DNA of 64,000 nt from Bacteroidota bacterium (GCA_002746305.1 NVWV01000005.1:62001-126000); one strand, 5' to 3'; positions 8,835 through 17,070 are shown, numbered from the stretch's first letter. Numbers and translations: made by a program. Notes: a model not told the origin generated them from the sequence alone.

Positions 8835-11800
8835 ATGACAAAAAGGAAACAAAAAACCTTGTATCTCAACTGCCATACATATTACAGTTTCAAATACGGT
8901 ACCATGTCACCTAAGACTTTAGTAAGAACACGCCTTGAGGCGTGTTCCAACAACCTTGAGGCGTGTTCCAACAACCTTGAGGCGTGTTCCAACAACCTTG
9001 AGGCGTGCTCTAACAACCTTGGGTCCTATTCTAACAATGAGGCAAGTACACACCTCAAAAAAGCATACTCGCCTATGGTTGCCCTAACAGATATCAATAG
9101 CACTTCAGGATGTTTATACTATGCCTTAGAATGCAAAAACCGTGGATGGCCCATTGTTATGGGTGTAGATTTTCGTGACATAGGCTCTGCTGCTAATCAG
9201 TATTTCATTGCTATAGCTAGGAACAACCACGGTTTTCAAAATATTAATTTTTTTCTATCTAACCTTCTAGCAAAAAAAAATGCCTTAGAAGAAAATGCTC
9301 CTACCCTTTCTGATACCTATATCATTTACCCCCTCAAAAAAGCTCCACATCGAAAGCTAAGAGCAAACGAATACATTGGTATAAACCATACCGAATTATT
9401 TGCTTACCAAACCAAGTATAAAAACCAATGGCCACAAAAAAAATGCGTAGCACTCAACCCCGTCACCTTCCGCAATAAGCGAGATTTTAATGCCCACCGA
9501 CTCCTGCGTGCTATAGATAAGAATACGCTCTTGAGTAAGCTTCCCAAAGAAGAGCAAGGAGAAACACACCATAGATTTTATACTGAAGAAGAACTCTGCA
9601 CCTTGTACGATAACTATGTGTTTCTCCTTGAAAACACAAAAAAGCTACTCCAAAACTGCAACCTACATTTCAACTTCAACGACAAAACACAACTAGAAAA
9701 TAAACGCACCTTTACTCAAAGTAAAGAGCATGACTACAAGTTACTCCTTGGATTCGCTAAAGAGGGTTTGAAATATCGCTATGGTTCACCGAGTAAAGTC
9801 ACAGAAGAAATAAAAACCCGCCTAGCCAAAGAACTGCGAGTAATTAGCGAATGCAATTTTGCACCTTATTTTCTCATCAACCATAGCATCGTAAGCTATG
9901 CCCGCAAACAAGGATATTTCTATGTAGGTCGTGGTAGTGGTTCCAATAGTTTGGTAGCTTACTTGCTCCGTATTACCAATGTAGATCCTATAGAACTTGA
10001 CTTGTACTTTGAACGGTTCATAAATCCTAGTCGAAAGTCTCCTCCCGATTTTGATATTGATTTTTCATGGCGAGACCGCAATGATGTAACCAAATACATT
10101 TTTGACACCTTTCCCAATACCGCTCTTATGGGCAGTTTTGTAACCTTTCAAGCACGATCTGTTATCCGAGAAATAGGCAAAGTCCTAGGTCTTCCCGCAG
10201 ACGATATTAAAAACATACAACGCACACAGAAACCCCAAGAGCTAGACCATGTTGCCAAGCTTTGCCTACTCTATAGCAAATACATTCACGGTTTCCCAAA
10301 TCATCTTAGCATACATAGTAGCGGTATCATAATAACAGAACGTCCTATCCAGTATTTTGGAGCAACGAGTATGCCACCAAAAGGGTTCCCTACGGCCCAC
10401 TTTGATATGCATATAGCTGAGGACGTAGGTATTTATAAGTACGATATCTTGGCACAAAGAGGATTGGGGAAGATAAAAGATGCCATTGCTATTATAAAGA
10501 AAAACCAACCCGATGCCGAAGGTTTTGACATAGATGATGTTGTCCGTTTTAAACAAGATGAAAAGATAAAGGACCTACTTCGCAGGGGAGATGCTATTGG
10601 GTGTTTTTATGTGGAAAGTCCTGCTATGCGAGCCCTCATGAAAAAGCTAAAAGTGGACGATTACAAGGGTTTGGTTGCAGCTAGTTCCATTATTCGACCC
10701 GGTGTAAGCCATAGCGGTATGATGGCGGAATATATCCGCAGACACCGTAACCCAGAAGCAAGGACCACAACCCATCCAGTCCTTGCTGAAATAATGAGCG
10801 AAACCTATGGTGTCATGGTATACCAAGAAGACGTTCTAAAAGTGGCTCACTCTTTTGCAGGACTTACACTGGAAGAATCCGACATTTTGCGTAGGGGAAT
10901 GAGTTGGAAGTTTCGAGAACGAACGGAGTTTAAAGTGGTAGAAAAGCTCTTTTTTGACAACTGTAGAAAAAAGGGCTACGACCTAAAACTGGTAAAAGAA
11001 GTATGGACTCAAATAGAGAGTTTTGCAAACTATGCCTTTGCCAAGGGTCACTCCGCCAGCTATGCGGTGGAAAGTTATCAGAGCCTTTTTCTAAAAGCAT
11101 ATTTTCCTTTGGAATATATGGTAGCTACCATCAATAATTTTGGTGGTTTTTACCGCACAGAGCAGTATGTACAAGAAGCCAGATTAAAAGGTGCACACAT
11201 AGAAGTCCCTTGTGTGAACCGAAGCAATTTAGATACAACAATTAATGGGAAAATTATCTTCCTTGGGTTTCAGCACTTGTCAGAATTAGAATCGAAGGTT
11301 GTACAAATACTACTCAAAGAACGAAGTATAAATGGCATCTATTCTGGTCTAGAAGAATTTGTACTTCGTGTACCTATTAGTTTAGAAATGGTCATCATAC
11401 TCGTACGTATCAACGCCTTTCGGTTTACCGGTAAAACCAAACATTGGCTGCTATGGAAGGCTCATTTTTTACTTGCTGATGTAAAAAAGAGTTTTGCTCA
11501 TCCTCGTCTGTTTGAAGAGAATAACAATACACGAAAAGTAACTATCCCAGAACTGGATAGTATTCCTTATGAAGATTCCATGGACGAAATGGAATACCTT
11601 GGGTTTCCTATGTGTTCACCCTTTGATCTCATCAAAGACGAGGTCCGAAAAAGCAAAACTATTTCCGCAGACTTCATGAAGCACCTAAACAAAACAGTAA
11701 CCATACTGGGATATTTAGTACACACCAAACGTACCCAAACAAGAGGTCGTGTAGAACAAGAAATGTTCTTTGGTACATTTATGGATCAGGCAGGGCATTT

Positions 11801-11960
11801 TTTTGATAGTGTACACTTTCCTCAAGCTGCCCAAAGATATAAACCTAAAGGACGTGGCGTCTATATAATACGAGGTAAGATCTCTTCTGACTTTGGTCAC
11901 ATCACACTCGAAGCTCAATACTTGATGAAAGTTCCGTATGCTAAGTTGGTGGTGGCTTAG
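8835..11960 (+). CDS. dnaE: Short DNA polymerase III alpha subunit, DnaE2/ImuC-like
   Basis: A 1041-residue C-family polymerase. The catalytic aspartates are present: Asp405 and Asp407 in PPDFDIDF, and Asp537 in YKYDILAQRG. An N-terminal PHP domain has lost metal ligands (NCH for HxH, TDI for TDH), so it should not act as a nuclease. Fingers, a helix-hairpin-helix and a C-terminal OB fold (TVTILGYLVHTKR) follow, and the usual tau-binding tail is absent. It follows dinB by 26 bp. This length and context fit the error-prone polymerase of damage-inducible mutagenesis, not the replicative enzyme. Residues 34-68 are a 7-residue tandem repeat inserted in the PHP domain. ATG 8835 was chosen over TTG 8814. 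Confidence 0.9.
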   Translation: MTKRKQKTLYLNCHTYYSFKYGTMSPKTLVRTRLEACSNNLEACSNNLEACSNNLEACSNNLGSYSNNEASTHLKKAYSPMVALTDINSTSGCLYYALECKNRGWPIVMGVDFRDIGSAANQYFIAIARNNHGFQNINFFLSNLLAKKNALEENAPTLSDTYIIYPLKKAPHRKLRANEYIGINHTELFAYQTKYKNQWPQKKCVALNPVTFRNKRDFNAHRLLRAIDKNTLLSKLPKEEQGETHHRFYTEEELCTLYDNYVFLLENTKKLLQNCNLHFNFNDKTQLENKRTFTQSKEHDYKLLLGFAKEGLKYRYGSPSKVTEEIKTRLAKELRVISECNFAPYFLINHSIVSYARKQGYFYVGRGSGSNSLVAYLLRITNVDPIELDLYFERFINPSRKSPPDFDIDFSWRDRNDVTKYIFDTFPNTALMGSFVTFQARSVIREIGKVLGLPADDIKNIQRTQKPQELDHVAKLCLLYSKYIHGFPNHLSIHSSGIIITERPIQYFGATSMPPKGFPTAHFDMHIAEDVGIYKYDILAQRGLGKIKDAIAIIKKNQPDAEGFDIDDVVRFKQDEKIKDLLRRGDAIGCFYVESPAMRALMKKLKVDDYKGLVAASSIIRPGVSHSGMMAEYIRRHRNPEARTTTHPVLAEIMSETYGVMVYQEDVLKVAHSFAGLTLEESDILRRGMSWKFRERTEFKVVEKLFFDNCRKKGYDLKLVKEVWTQIESFANYAFAKGHSASYAVESYQSLFLKAYFPLEYMVATINNFGGFYRTEQYVQEARLKGAHIEVPCVNRSNLDTTINGKIIFLGFQHLSELESKVVQILLKERSINGIYSGLEEFVLRVPISLEMVIILVRINAFRFTGKTKHWLLWKAHFLLADVKKSFAHPRLFEENNNTRKVTIPELDSIPYEDSMDEMEYLGFPMCSPFDLIKDEVRKSKTISADFMKHLNKTVTILGYLVHTKRTQTRGRVEQEMFFGTFMDQAGHFFDSVHFPQAAQRYKPKGRGVYIIRGKISSDFGHITLEAQYLMKVPYAKLVVA
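8926..9038 (+). repeat. 21-bp in-frame tandem repeat within dnaE
   Basis: Five consecutive 21-bp units run from 8934 to 9038. Units 1-3 are identical (CTTGAGGCGTGTTCCAACAA plus C), unit 4 has two changes, and unit 5 is diverged. They encode LEACSNN four times and LGSYSNN once. The first unit also forms a perfect 9-bp hairpin at 8926-8947 (GAACACGCC, TTGA loop, GGCGTGTTC). Copy-number change keeps the frame, so slippage would alter only the loop length. Confidence 0.95.
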
Positions 11961-11974
11961 AAGTCTTTGAAAGA

Positions 11975-12646
11975 CTATTCCTTTTCAAATTTTAGTTCTG
12001 AAACATAGAAATCAGAGTCAAATTCACGCATTTGCTCTAATTCACTAAAATAGTGGTTCTCGTACCTCCTAGCCCTCTCAAGTTTTCTTAATAAAGCCAT
12101 AGAATCTTTTCGACTTGCTCTTTTCAAAATAACACTTGAATTAAATAGACTCAGATACGTTGATTTATAACAGACATTTAAAGACTCAATAAGTTCGCTA
12201 ATAAGTCGTTTGTCAAACGGTTCTATTTCAATCTTATTTTCAACTAGAAAACTAAATGAATTGTGAGAATAAATCTTGTCTCTGTGTTTTTTTAATAGAA
12301 TACGGTTTCTATAAATTTTAGTCTTTTCATTCTCTATCAAACGAATATCTACTTTGTCTTTAAAAGTGCTAAGTAGGGTTTCTAAGGTTAGATTCCTGTT
12401 TCTACCTGTACCCTCTTCTTCCGTTATCCTCATAACAGACGTTACAATATCACGCATCATACTTTCTCTTATCGTAAGAAATAAAGAAGGAGCTGAATTG
12501 TTTAATATCTCAATAGCCTTTTCACCTGAACTAAAAAGCAACTTAAATTCAGTCCATAAATTATTTACTCTAAGAACCTGATAAACAAAATGAAAATATA
12601 TAGACCCGTCTTTCTCTCCCAATTTGTCAATAAAACTATTTTTCAT
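11975..12646 (-). CDS. HEPN-domain protein, AbiU2-like
   Basis: A 223-residue, mainly helical, soluble protein. The segment LWTEFKLLFSSGEKAIEILN, then RDIVTSVMRITEEE, and HRDKIYSHNS resembles HEPN/AbiU2 proteins linked to abortive phage resistance. R122-DKIYS-H128 fits the HEPN ribonuclease signature Rx4-6H. A C-terminal coiled segment (RKLERARRYENHYFSELEQ) follows. The gene is AT-richer than neighbouring dnaE in lines I counted (25-32% against 43% GC), consistent with acquisition. It is convergent with dnaE (14 bp) and divergent from era. No antitoxin partner is adjacent. The family call is from memory of the pattern, so moderate. Confidence 0.6.
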   Translation of the reverse strand: MKNSFIDKLGEKDGSIYFHFVYQVLRVNNLWTEFKLLFSSGEKAIEILNNSAPSLFLTIRESMMRDIVTSVMRITEEEGTGRNRNLTLETLLSTFKDKVDIRLIENEKTKIYRNRILLKKHRDKIYSHNSFSFLVENKIEIEPFDKRLISELIESLNVCYKSTYLSLFNSSVILKRASRKDSMALLRKLERARRYENHYFSELEQMREFDSDFYVSELKFEKE

Positions 12647-12728
12647 AAAAAATTTGTTAAAGCAAAAATCATATACTATGATAGAAATAAAGGTAAACTT
12701 TGTTTTTAATTTTAAAAAAATACTCCCC

Positions 12729-12736
12729 TACCTTTG
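12729..12736 (+). promoter_or_regulatory. era -7 promoter element, sets a GTG start
   Basis: TACCTTTG is a perfect TAnnTTTG, followed by four nucleotides and then GTG 12741. Any start upstream of this lies before the transcript, so the long N-terminal extension of the open frame is not translated from this promoter. Confidence 0.65.
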
Positions 12737-12740
12737 CACC

Positions 12741-13622
12741 GTGTTCAAAACAGCATTCATAACGATACTTGGACTACCCAATGCAGGAAAATCTACTTTT
12801 CTAAATGCAGCATTGGGTGAAGACCTTGTGATTACCAACCCAAAAGCTCAAACTACTCGTCACCGTATAAAAGGAATTTTAAACGACGATAACTACCAAC
12901 TTGTGTTTTCCGATACTCCAGGCATTATAAAAGAATCAGCTTACAAATTACAAGAAGCGATGATGGGTGCTGTAAATGAATCGTTGGAAGATGCCGATAT
13001 GGTACTTTTAATCCTTGATGGCCAATACCCAAAGGTAGAAGAGTTTGAGGCATATCGAGACAAAGTAAAATGTCCTTTCGTCATTGCAATGAATAAGGTA
13101 GACTTGGTACAAGACCAAGAAAAATTACAGGATAATATTACCAAGGTAAAAGAGTATTTCAATACCGAACTGGTTTTTGCTGTAAGTGCAAAAGAAAATT
13201 TTAACGTAGATGGTATAATCAAAACATTGGTGGATTTAGCTCCAGAACATCCTGCGTTTTATGATAAGGAATCCATTAGCGACGAAAATGTTCGGTTCCT
13301 AGTAAGTGAAATGATTCGTGAGCAAATTCTAACCCAATTCAAAAAGGAAATACCTTACAGTGTAGAAGTATCTGTAACCGAGTATAACGAGAAAGAAAAA
13401 CTTGATGAAATATATGCTACCGTTTTTGTAGAACGTGACTCTCAAAGAGGAATCATGCTCGGCAGAGGAGGATCTGCTATTAAAAATCTTGGAATTGCAT
13501 CTCGTAAGAGAATTGAAGCTTTCATTAAAAAGAAGATCTTTTTGTCCCTGAGTATAAAAGTAAAAAAGGACTGGAGAAAAGACGACCAACAACTTCAATA
13601 CTTCGGGTATATAAAAAAGTAA
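12741..13622 (+). CDS. era: GTPase Era
   Basis: An essential GTPase that binds 16S rRNA near its 3' end during 30S ribosome maturation. The 293-residue product has G1 GLPNAGKST (residues 11-19), G3 DTPG, G4 NKVD, G5 VSAKE, and a C-terminal KH domain with GRGGSAIKNLG that binds RNA. The P-loop is NAGKS where most Era proteins have NVGKS. The frame is open from 12624, but the Era homology begins at GTG 12741, four nucleotides after a perfect -7 element, so translation is probably leaderless from GTG. der follows with its own promoter. Confidence 0.93.
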   Translation: MFKTAFITILGLPNAGKSTFLNAALGEDLVITNPKAQTTRHRIKGILNDDNYQLVFSDTPGIIKESAYKLQEAMMGAVNESLEDADMVLLILDGQYPKVEEFEAYRDKVKCPFVIAMNKVDLVQDQEKLQDNITKVKEYFNTELVFAVSAKENFNVDGIIKTLVDLAPEHPAFYDKESISDENVRFLVSEMIREQILTQFKKEIPYSVEVSVTEYNEKEKLDEIYATVFVERDSQRGIMLGRGGSAIKNLGIASRKRIEAFIKKKIFLSLSIKVKKDWRKDDQQLQYFGYIKK

Positions 13623-13631
13623 ATATAAACG

Positions 13632-13639
13632 TACCTTTG
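13632..13639 (+). promoter_or_regulatory. der -7 promoter element
   Basis: TACCTTTG matches TAnnTTTG. The predicted transcript has a leader of about 93 nt before the der ATG, the longest in the window. Confidence 0.55.
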
Positions 13640-13643
13640 CCGC

Positions 13644-13686
13644 ACTGTAACACGGTATTCTCTCAGGGTTTTCACATCGTTACAGT
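13644..13686 (+). other. Stem-loop in the der 5' leader
   Basis: ACTGTAAC (13644-13651) and GTTACAGT (13679-13686) form an 8-bp stem with a 27-nt loop at the very 5' end of the predicted der transcript. It might stabilise or regulate the mRNA. No known riboswitch class is recognised. Confidence 0.35.
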
Positions 13687-13735
13687 AAAGGCTGCGGATA
13701 GCAGAAACATAGCATATTAAAAAAGACATTGTACA

Positions 13736-15040
13736 ATGGCAGGAATAGTAGCGATAGTTGGAAGACCCAACGTAGGAAAATCTACCCTTTTTAACAGACT
13801 TATTGGAGAACGTAAAGCAATCGTAGATAACACGAGCGGAGTAACACGTGACCGTCATTACGGTAAAAGTGACTGGATAGGTAAAGAATTTACGGTAATA
13901 GATACTGGCGGATATGTAAAAGATAGCAACGATATTTTTGAAACACATATCCGTGAACAAGTAGAACTTGCAATTGCCGAAGCAGATGTATTATTATTCA
14001 TGGTAGATGCTGTTTTAGACCCCAATGATCTAGATGTAGCTTTTGCTCAAATCGTACGAGAAAGCGGAAAACCATATCTTGTTGTAGCCAACAAGGCAGA
14101 CAATGATGAGAGAATGTTCATGGCAAATTCCTATTATTCACTTGGAATAGATACTCTTTATCCTATTTCCTCTTTATCCGGCAGTGGTACGGGTGAATTA
14201 TTAGATGATCTCGTTCCTTTATTGCCAGAAGGCGAAATAGATACAGACGATAATGTTCCAAAAATCGCTTTTGTAGGAAGACCTAATGTAGGAAAATCTA
14301 CCTTTTGTAACACTTTACTTGGGGAAGAACGAAACATAGTAACCGATATTCCAGGAACCACTCGTGACACTCTTTTTGTTCGCTATAAAGCTTTTAATAA
14401 TGATCTTTACTTGGTTGATACAGCTGGAGTAAGAAAGAAAAGCAAGGTAAGTGAAGATATTGAATTCTACTCCGTTATGCGGAGTATTCGTGCAATAGAA
14501 AACGTAGATGTTGTTGCATTAGTAGTCGATGCTACTCGTGGTCTTGAATCTCAAGATATGAACTTATTCAGCCTTGCACAAAAGAATGGAAAGGGCGTTG
14601 TTATCATTATTAATAAATGGGATCTCATAGAAAAAGACACACATACAGCTAGAGATTATGCCGAATTAGTAAAAGAAAAAATAGCACCCTTCACCGATGT
14701 CCCTATTCTCTTCGTATCTGCTCTTACAAAAAAAAGAGTACTCAAAGCTTTAGATACTTTGATGGAGGTCTATGCGTCTATGAATACAAAAATTAGTACT
14801 TCTCAGCTCAATGACTTCTTTCAACCAATTATTAATAAAACACCTCCTCCTTCACTTAAGGGAAAGTATATAAAAATTAAATATATAACACAGCTCCCTA
14901 CCCGGTGTCCAAGTTTTGCTTTTTTCTGTAATTTACCCCAGTACGTAGGTGATAGCTACAAACGTTTTCTGGAAAATAAACTTAGGGAACACTACAATTT
15001 TAGTGGAATACCCATTCGTATTTACTTTAGAAAAAAGTAG
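13736..15040 (+). CDS. der: Ribosome-assembly GTPase Der (EngA)
   Basis: An essential tandem-domain GTPase for 50S subunit assembly. The 434-residue protein has a first G domain with GRPNVGKST at residues 8-16 and NKAD, a second with GRPNVGKST near residue 180 and NKWD, and a C-terminal KH-like domain ending KLREHYNFSGIPIRIYFRKK. Length and order match the family. It follows era, an association of two ribosome-assembly GTPases, but each gene has a promoter element. The ATG at 13736 places GIVAIVGRPNVGKS at the N-terminus as expected. Confidence 0.97.
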   Translation: MAGIVAIVGRPNVGKSTLFNRLIGERKAIVDNTSGVTRDRHYGKSDWIGKEFTVIDTGGYVKDSNDIFETHIREQVELAIAEADVLLFMVDAVLDPNDLDVAFAQIVRESGKPYLVVANKADNDERMFMANSYYSLGIDTLYPISSLSGSGTGELLDDLVPLLPEGEIDTDDNVPKIAFVGRPNVGKSTFCNTLLGEERNIVTDIPGTTRDTLFVRYKAFNNDLYLVDTAGVRKKSKVSEDIEFYSVMRSIRAIENVDVVALVVDATRGLESQDMNLFSLAQKNGKGVVIIINKWDLIEKDTHTARDYAELVKEKIAPFTDVPILFVSALTKKRVLKALDTLMEVYASMNTKISTSQLNDFFQPIINKTPPPSLKGKYIKIKYITQLPTRCPSFAFFCNLPQYVGDSYKRFLENKLREHYNFSGIPIRIYFRKK

Positions 15041-15066
15041 AAAACGACTTTATTATGACGTTTCCT

Positions 15067-15074
15067 TATATTTG
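15067..15074 (+). promoter_or_regulatory. Predicted -7 element for the heptad lipoprotein gene
   Basis: TATATTTG matches TAnnTTTG, 41 nt before the ATG at 15116. Confidence 0.5.
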
Positions 15075-15115
15075 CCGCCTTATTTAAATATTTAACAATT
15101 AAAATTACGCGTAAA

Positions 15116-15385
15116 ATGAAAAAAATTATTGCTCTATTCGCAATTGTTTCTTTAGGATTTGTTGCTTGCAACAATGCTGCTGAAACTACAAGTGATGCTG
15201 CTGAAACAGCTACTGATTTAATGGACGATGCAACTGAAACAGCTACTGATGCTGTTGAAACTGCAACTGACGCTGCTACTGAAGTTATAGATTCTGCTGC
15301 AAGTGCTGCTGGTGATGTAATCGAAGATGCAACTGACAAAGTTGAAGAAACTATTGATGCAGTAAAAGAGGAAGTTAGTCACTAA
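15116..15385 (+). CDS. Small lipoprotein with Ala/Thr/Asp heptad repeats
   Basis: An 89-residue lipoprotein with lipobox GFVAC (Cys18). The mature part is built from roughly 7-residue units such as AAETATD, AVETATD, AATEVID, VIEDATD and KVEETID, which would form one long acidic amphipathic helix, similar in style to LEA-like or Lpp-like periplasmic helices. Internal DNA repeats are visible (CTGAAACAGCTACTGAT at 15201 and 15234). It has its own promoter and a strong terminator, suggesting a well expressed monocistronic gene. No function can be assigned. Confidence 0.85.
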   Translation: MKKIIALFAIVSLGFVACNNAAETTSDAAETATDLMDDATETATDAVETATDAATEVIDSAASAAGDVIEDATDKVEETIDAVKEEVSH

Positions 15386-15402
15386 TTTCTTTTTAAAAAG
15401 TT

Positions 15403-15434
15403 AAAAGGGCTACTCTATGAGTAGCCCTTTTTTT
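15403..15434 (+). terminator. Rho-independent terminator
   Basis: GGGCTACTC and GAGTAGCCC form a perfect stem with a TAT loop, flanked by AAAA and seven T residues, just after the heptad lipoprotein gene. Confidence 0.9.
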
Positions 15435-15447
15435 ATATTCGTATTCT

Positions 15448-15657
15448 ATGTACAAGTTAATATTCTTATTCGGTTTTGTTGTTTTTTTTAATTTAGGTTG
15501 TTCTTCAGAAAAAGAATCCGATTCCAGCAGCGAAAATTCTGAAATATCCACAGAGCAGGAAGCTCAGGAAATTAAATCAGTTGATGACATGATAAAACAA
15601 GATCAAGAAAGAATAGATTCTATGAAAGCAGCTCTTTTAGAAAAAACAGAAGATTGA
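15448..15657 (+). CDS. Small hypothetical lipoprotein
   Basis: A 69-residue lipoprotein. The signal peptide ends FNLGC (Cys18), followed by a Ser/Glu-rich linker and a short charged helix (DDMIKQDQERIDSMKAALLE). It starts 14 bp after the terminator of the preceding lipoprotein gene, and its stop abuts the pheS stop. Signal peptide and composition make it believable as a gene. Function is unknown. Confidence 0.7.
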   Translation: MYKLIFLFGFVVFFNLGCSSEKESDSSSENSEISTEQEAQEIKSVDDMIKQDQERIDSMKAALLEKTED

Positions 15658-16665
15658 TTAAAGATTTACAAATTGATCCAAAAATCTTTTATCGCTGTTA
15701 AAGAAAGTACGTAAATCTTTCACCCCATATTTTAGCATAGCTATTCTATCTACTCCTAAACCAAATGCAAAACCACTGTATTCTTTAGTATCAATTTTAC
15801 AATTTTCTAAAACATTAGGGTCAACCATTCCACATCCCAAAATTTCTAACCACCCTGTTCCTTTTGTTAATCTGTAATCAGATTCACTCTCTGTTCCAAG
15901 ATAAATATCCATTTCTGCACTAGGCTCTGTAAATGGAAAATAAGAAGCTCTAAATCTCACCTTTGTATTAGCACCAAAAAATTCTTGTACAAAATTATAT
16001 AGCGTTTGTTTTAGATCTGAGAAAGAAACTTCCTTATCTATATATAAACCTTCAACCTGATGAAAAAAGCAGTTAGAACGGGCTGAAATTGCCTCATTTC
16101 TATAAACACGACCTGGCATGATGCTTCTTATCGGTAAATTACCTTCTTCCATCAATCTTACCTGTACAGATGACGTATGTGTCCTCAATGCAATATCCTC
16201 ACCAACAAAGAAAGTATCTTGCATATCTCTAGCAGGATGGTTAGCAGGAAAATTCAAAGCAGAAAAATTATGCCAATCATCTTCAATTTCTGGACCGGTC
16301 TCTACTGAAAATCCCAATCTCTCAAAAATTTGTGTCATTTCCTCTACAACAGCACTAATAGGATGCCGTGATCCCATTTCAGAATAATATCCTGGTAACT
16401 CACTTTTTCCATCTGAAGTATCTTCAGAACCAATCAATTTAGATTCTGCATTTTTAAATATTGCTTCTACTTTATTTTTAACAATATTTAAATCCTTGCC
16501 CCACTTTTTCTTTTCCTCTCCATCTAAATTTTTAAATTCCTGAAATAGCTGATTAACTAATCCTTTCTTAACTAAAAATTTTAGTCTAAAATCTTCCATT
16601 TGCTCTTTTGTAGTAATTGCAAATTTTTGAGATTCTTGAATTATACTTTCTATCTGCTCTTTCAT
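15658..16665 (-). CDS. pheS: Phenylalanine--tRNA ligase alpha subunit
   Basis: The catalytic subunit of the alpha2-beta2 enzyme that charges tRNA-Phe. The 335-residue protein has an N-terminal coiled-coil that binds tRNA, then class II motifs: LRTHTSSVQVR, motif 2 GRVYRNEAISARSNCFFHQ followed by VEGLYID, and motif 3 GLGVDRIAMLKYG. Length is typical. pheT is not adjacent, as is common in this phylum. It is convergent with a small lipoprotein gene with no spacing. Upstream lies the long gene-free region beginning at 16666. Confidence 0.97.
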   Translation of the reverse strand: MKEQIESIIQESQKFAITTKEQMEDFRLKFLVKKGLVNQLFQEFKNLDGEEKKKWGKDLNIVKNKVEAIFKNAESKLIGSEDTSDGKSELPGYYSEMGSRHPISAVVEEMTQIFERLGFSVETGPEIEDDWHNFSALNFPANHPARDMQDTFFVGEDIALRTHTSSVQVRLMEEGNLPIRSIMPGRVYRNEAISARSNCFFHQVEGLYIDKEVSFSDLKQTLYNFVQEFFGANTKVRFRASYFPFTEPSAEMDIYLGTESESDYRLTKGTGWLEILGCGMVDPNVLENCKIDTKEYSGFAFGLGVDRIAMLKYGVKDLRTFFNSDKRFLDQFVNL

Positions 16666-17070
16666 TTTGACAATGCAAAGAAAACATTCTCTTACTTCTC
16701 TTCAAACAAAATGACGTTGTTCACTTTCTTATTACTTATTAAAAAGATTATAAAAAGAATATAATAGTAGTATTATAAGTGTCTGTGGATTCGGTGGTAA
16801 GTGAATTTTGATTTGTGCTTAATAACATTTGTTTAACAGTATATGTGTATGTATTTTATTAATAATGAACGAATTAACAATATATGTGGTTAGTGTTTAT
16901 AACCTAAATAACATATAAATGTTAATAAGGGTCATGTGTATATGTAGGTGTATTTGTGTTAAATAGTGGTTGGTTAAAAATAGGGTTTGGTTGAAAAGAT
17001 TATGTTGAGTGTATTTTTAGTAGTTATCATACCAAATTAACATACCATGTGTAGAAGTATGTTTATAAGC
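16666..17070. other. Gene-free region, candidate replication origin (oriC)
   Basis: 405 bp without a plausible gene, very AT-rich and strongly G/T-biased on the plus strand (17 G and 1 C in 16921-16980). Lines just before it are the opposite (3 G and 14 C in 16501-16560). It holds iteron-like repeats (16833, 16874, weaker at 17037), an AT hairpin at 16760-16777 and weak DnaA-box-like words (TGTGGATTC 16784, TGTGGTTAG 16885). parS-like sites lie at 20.46 and 21.28 kb. No perfect DnaA box is present and dnaA is not in the window, so this stays a candidate. Confidence 0.4.
16833..16888 (+). repeat. Iteron-like direct repeats TTAACA-n-TATATGTG
   Basis: TTAACAGTATATGTG (16833-16847) and TTAACAATATATGTG (16874-16888) differ at one of 15 positions and are 41 bp apart. 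A degenerate copy, TTAACATACCATGTG, is at 17037-17051, and an inverted relative is at 16910-16925. Confidence 0.6.

Noticed and set aside
8926..9038. CRISPR-like array
   Set aside because: The units are directly adjacent without spacers and stay in the dnaE reading frame.
11960..11976. Terminator between dnaE and the HEPN gene
   Set aside because: Only a 5-bp stem (AGTCT/AGACT) without a clear T-tract.
12624..12740. N-terminal extension of Era from an upstream ATG
   Set aside because: The extension is low-complexity, precedes the -7 element and is not part of the Era family.
13844..13862. CACGTG in der as a further parS site
   Set aside because: The flanks (GTAA...ACCG) break the GTTnCACGTGnAAC core at four positions.
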